A DNA stretch of 64,000 bases from Apostichopus japonicus (taxonomy: Eukaryota; Echinodermata; Holothuroidea; Aspidochirotida; Stichopodidae), in assembly GCF_037975245.1 (NCBI RefSeq), contig NC_092572.1, forward strand, positions 1,089,501 through 1,153,500. Direction: 5' to 3'. Positions 62,801 through 64,000 of the stretch are shown piece by piece. Within the stretch, counting starts at the first letter, position 1, and each line of letters opens with the position of its first letter. The notes beneath the pieces are model-generated. The model had not been told where the DNA came from and made no database searches. It worked only from the letters and a program-made list of their open reading frames with translations. A program made the translations under genes and the position numbers.

Positions 62801-63500
62801 GTTAACGACAAGGCTCTTAACTGCTCAACTTTTCGAAATAAATTTAATTTAGTTGGTTCACATTTCACCCTCTATTTTGGTCTGGTGGCCGCTACCTCCT
62901 CTTACTGGAAAACGTTGGTCAACGTTAATGATGTTCCTTTTGAAGATGACAGTTTGTATCACAGGTTATCCAGTATTCCCCCTATGTCCCTTTTATAAGG
63001 AGGTGGTAAAGAATGTCTCTACCAAACCGACCGCTTGTCTGAAATGGGAAACCTCTTTTCAGTTTAATGATGTTCAATGGAGAAGGGTCTTTTTAAGCCC
63101 TTTTCAGTCATTAAGAGACAGTAAGATTAAATTTTTTCAATATGGTTTTATTCATAGGATTCTGGGGAAAAATCGCTTGCTTCATCAATTGAATATTAAA
63201 AATAATTCAATGTGCACCTTTTGTGAGGAGGAGAATGAAGAAACTATTGATCATTTATTTTGGGATTGTAATATAAGGCAGTCATTTATTTTAAATGTTG
63301 AACAATCTGTGCTTGGCCAACAATTTTTTTTCAAAGCAGGATATTTATTTCAGGTACAAATTGTGCCTAAAGCATCCCTACAACTTTCTGATTTTACACC
63401 TAAAATATTATATTTTCAAGAAGAAAGTTGAAGAAGAACTCCTTAATTTAAACGAATTTTCATTTGATTTAAATTTATGCTTCAAGTAGAAGAATATTTA
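59900..63500 (+). mobile_element. Decayed L1/Tx1-like LINE (EN-RT-zinc knuckle)
   Basis: Endonuclease: QETHS at 60,017, then GQFFWDHGTSSSQGVCILFH and LACLYGPN, with a shift before GDFN near 60,330. Linker: LLDIWRDRNPHQKDFTWSS, RGPGFWKFNYSLL and EQGERNTKYF. RT: FIPKPGKDH, then after a shift DYKIALKVLALRIKHLIP and LLSIDFEKAFDRLEW. The active-site box at 61,943-61,954 is YADG instead of YADD. The C-terminal part has DLTPLGKITIVKTFGLSQLV, FIWGGKPGKVKR and a CTFC...H...C knuckle (63,213-63,269). At least five frameshifts or stops. No ORF1. The 5' end is uncertain and may begin before 59,900. Confidence 0.87.
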
Positions 63501-64000
63501 CAAACGTCTAAATTTCATGCGCCCATTTCCTATAATACTTTACATAATGCATTTAAGAAATGCAATCTCTTATTTTCGTAAAGACTTCATCAATCGTATA
63601 AATTATTTTCATGTTATGTTCCTTTATAATTTATCCAACGAAAGAATGTTGAAATTATAATTTATGCAACGAAAGAATGTTGAAGTAAAATTTGGAAAAA
63701 AAGAAAAGAAAAAAAGAGATCTTTCAACGATTAGTAATTGTATTTAGGTCGGGTCAAATCTGCTTTCTTTTTCTTACAAAAGAAAAGATAAAAGATTGGA
63801 TTAAGACTTGCGTGATAGAATTAAATGCTTGGAATCTGCTAAGATAATGACGTCACCATGCGTATCTAAGACAGCTTGCTAAGAGTATGGCGTAGGGGTC
63901 AGACCTAGATTATGTAAATGGAAGGAATTCATATTTATATGTAACCATAACACCATCATCATTAGAGTAAAAACACGAATTGTTAATTGGACGAGAGTGA
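63501..64000. other. LINE 3' flank, nothing further recognised
   Basis: AT-rich with an A/G-rich stretch near 63,700 that may be the LINE tail. No gene seen. Confidence 0.5.

Overview
This is eukaryotic, AT-rich animal DNA: spliced exons with GT-AG boundaries, long introns, LINE, SINE and Penelope-like debris, and microsatellites. Large families of Ig receptors, receptor-tyrosine-kinase-like genes and a NACHT NTPase suggest an invertebrate deuterostome. An echinoderm such as a sea cucumber is my guess from gene content. It is inference, not something the sequence proves.

Layout. Positions 1-26,620 hold a tandem array of about 12-kb units: unit 1 (1-12,830), unit 2 (12,831-24,827) and the start of a third (24,828-26,620). 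Units 1 and 2 each carry, on the plus strand, a gene for a signal peptide, two Ig-like domains, a TM segment and a receptor-tyrosine-kinase-like domain. Unit 1 keeps most exons, but its kinase lacks the catalytic Asp (HRD reads HPA, DFG reads DIY), has an in-frame TAG in the P+1/alphaF exon, and has an AG-to-AA change at one expected acceptor. Its TM exon exists in three copies, two of which end in stop codons and would give tail-less receptors. Unit 2 has two consecutive ectodomain cassettes, a broken TM exon, and deletions that removed the catalytic exons.

26,620-31,980 is a repeat graveyard: a LINE fragment, a Penelope-like remnant with a well-formed hammerhead ribozyme motif, and tRNA-derived SINEs. 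On the minus strand follow two apparently intact paralogous receptors. One (32,029-34,376) is SP-Ig-Ig-TM with a short acidic EN/EK-rich tail. The other (41,685-46,573) is SP-Ig-Ig-TM-NACHT. Both reconstruct by canonical splicing with continuous frame (326 and 668 codons before the stop). A candidate LRR-like exon lies at 40,205-40,368. From 52,100 to 56,925 is a nested inverted-repeat element with a 1.2-kb near-palindrome inside. The right end holds a CR1-like LINE fragment (58,420-59,440) and a decayed L1/Tx1-like LINE (59,900-63,500).

How it fits together: three kinds of Ig receptor sit in one locus and differ in cytoplasmic output: kinase-like, NACHT, or short tail. Nearly all ectodomain and TM exons are phase 1-1, so they can be shuffled without breaking frame. 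The Ig-TM-NACHT architecture is the most notable item. It would be a membrane-anchored NLR-like receptor with its own Ig ectodomain.
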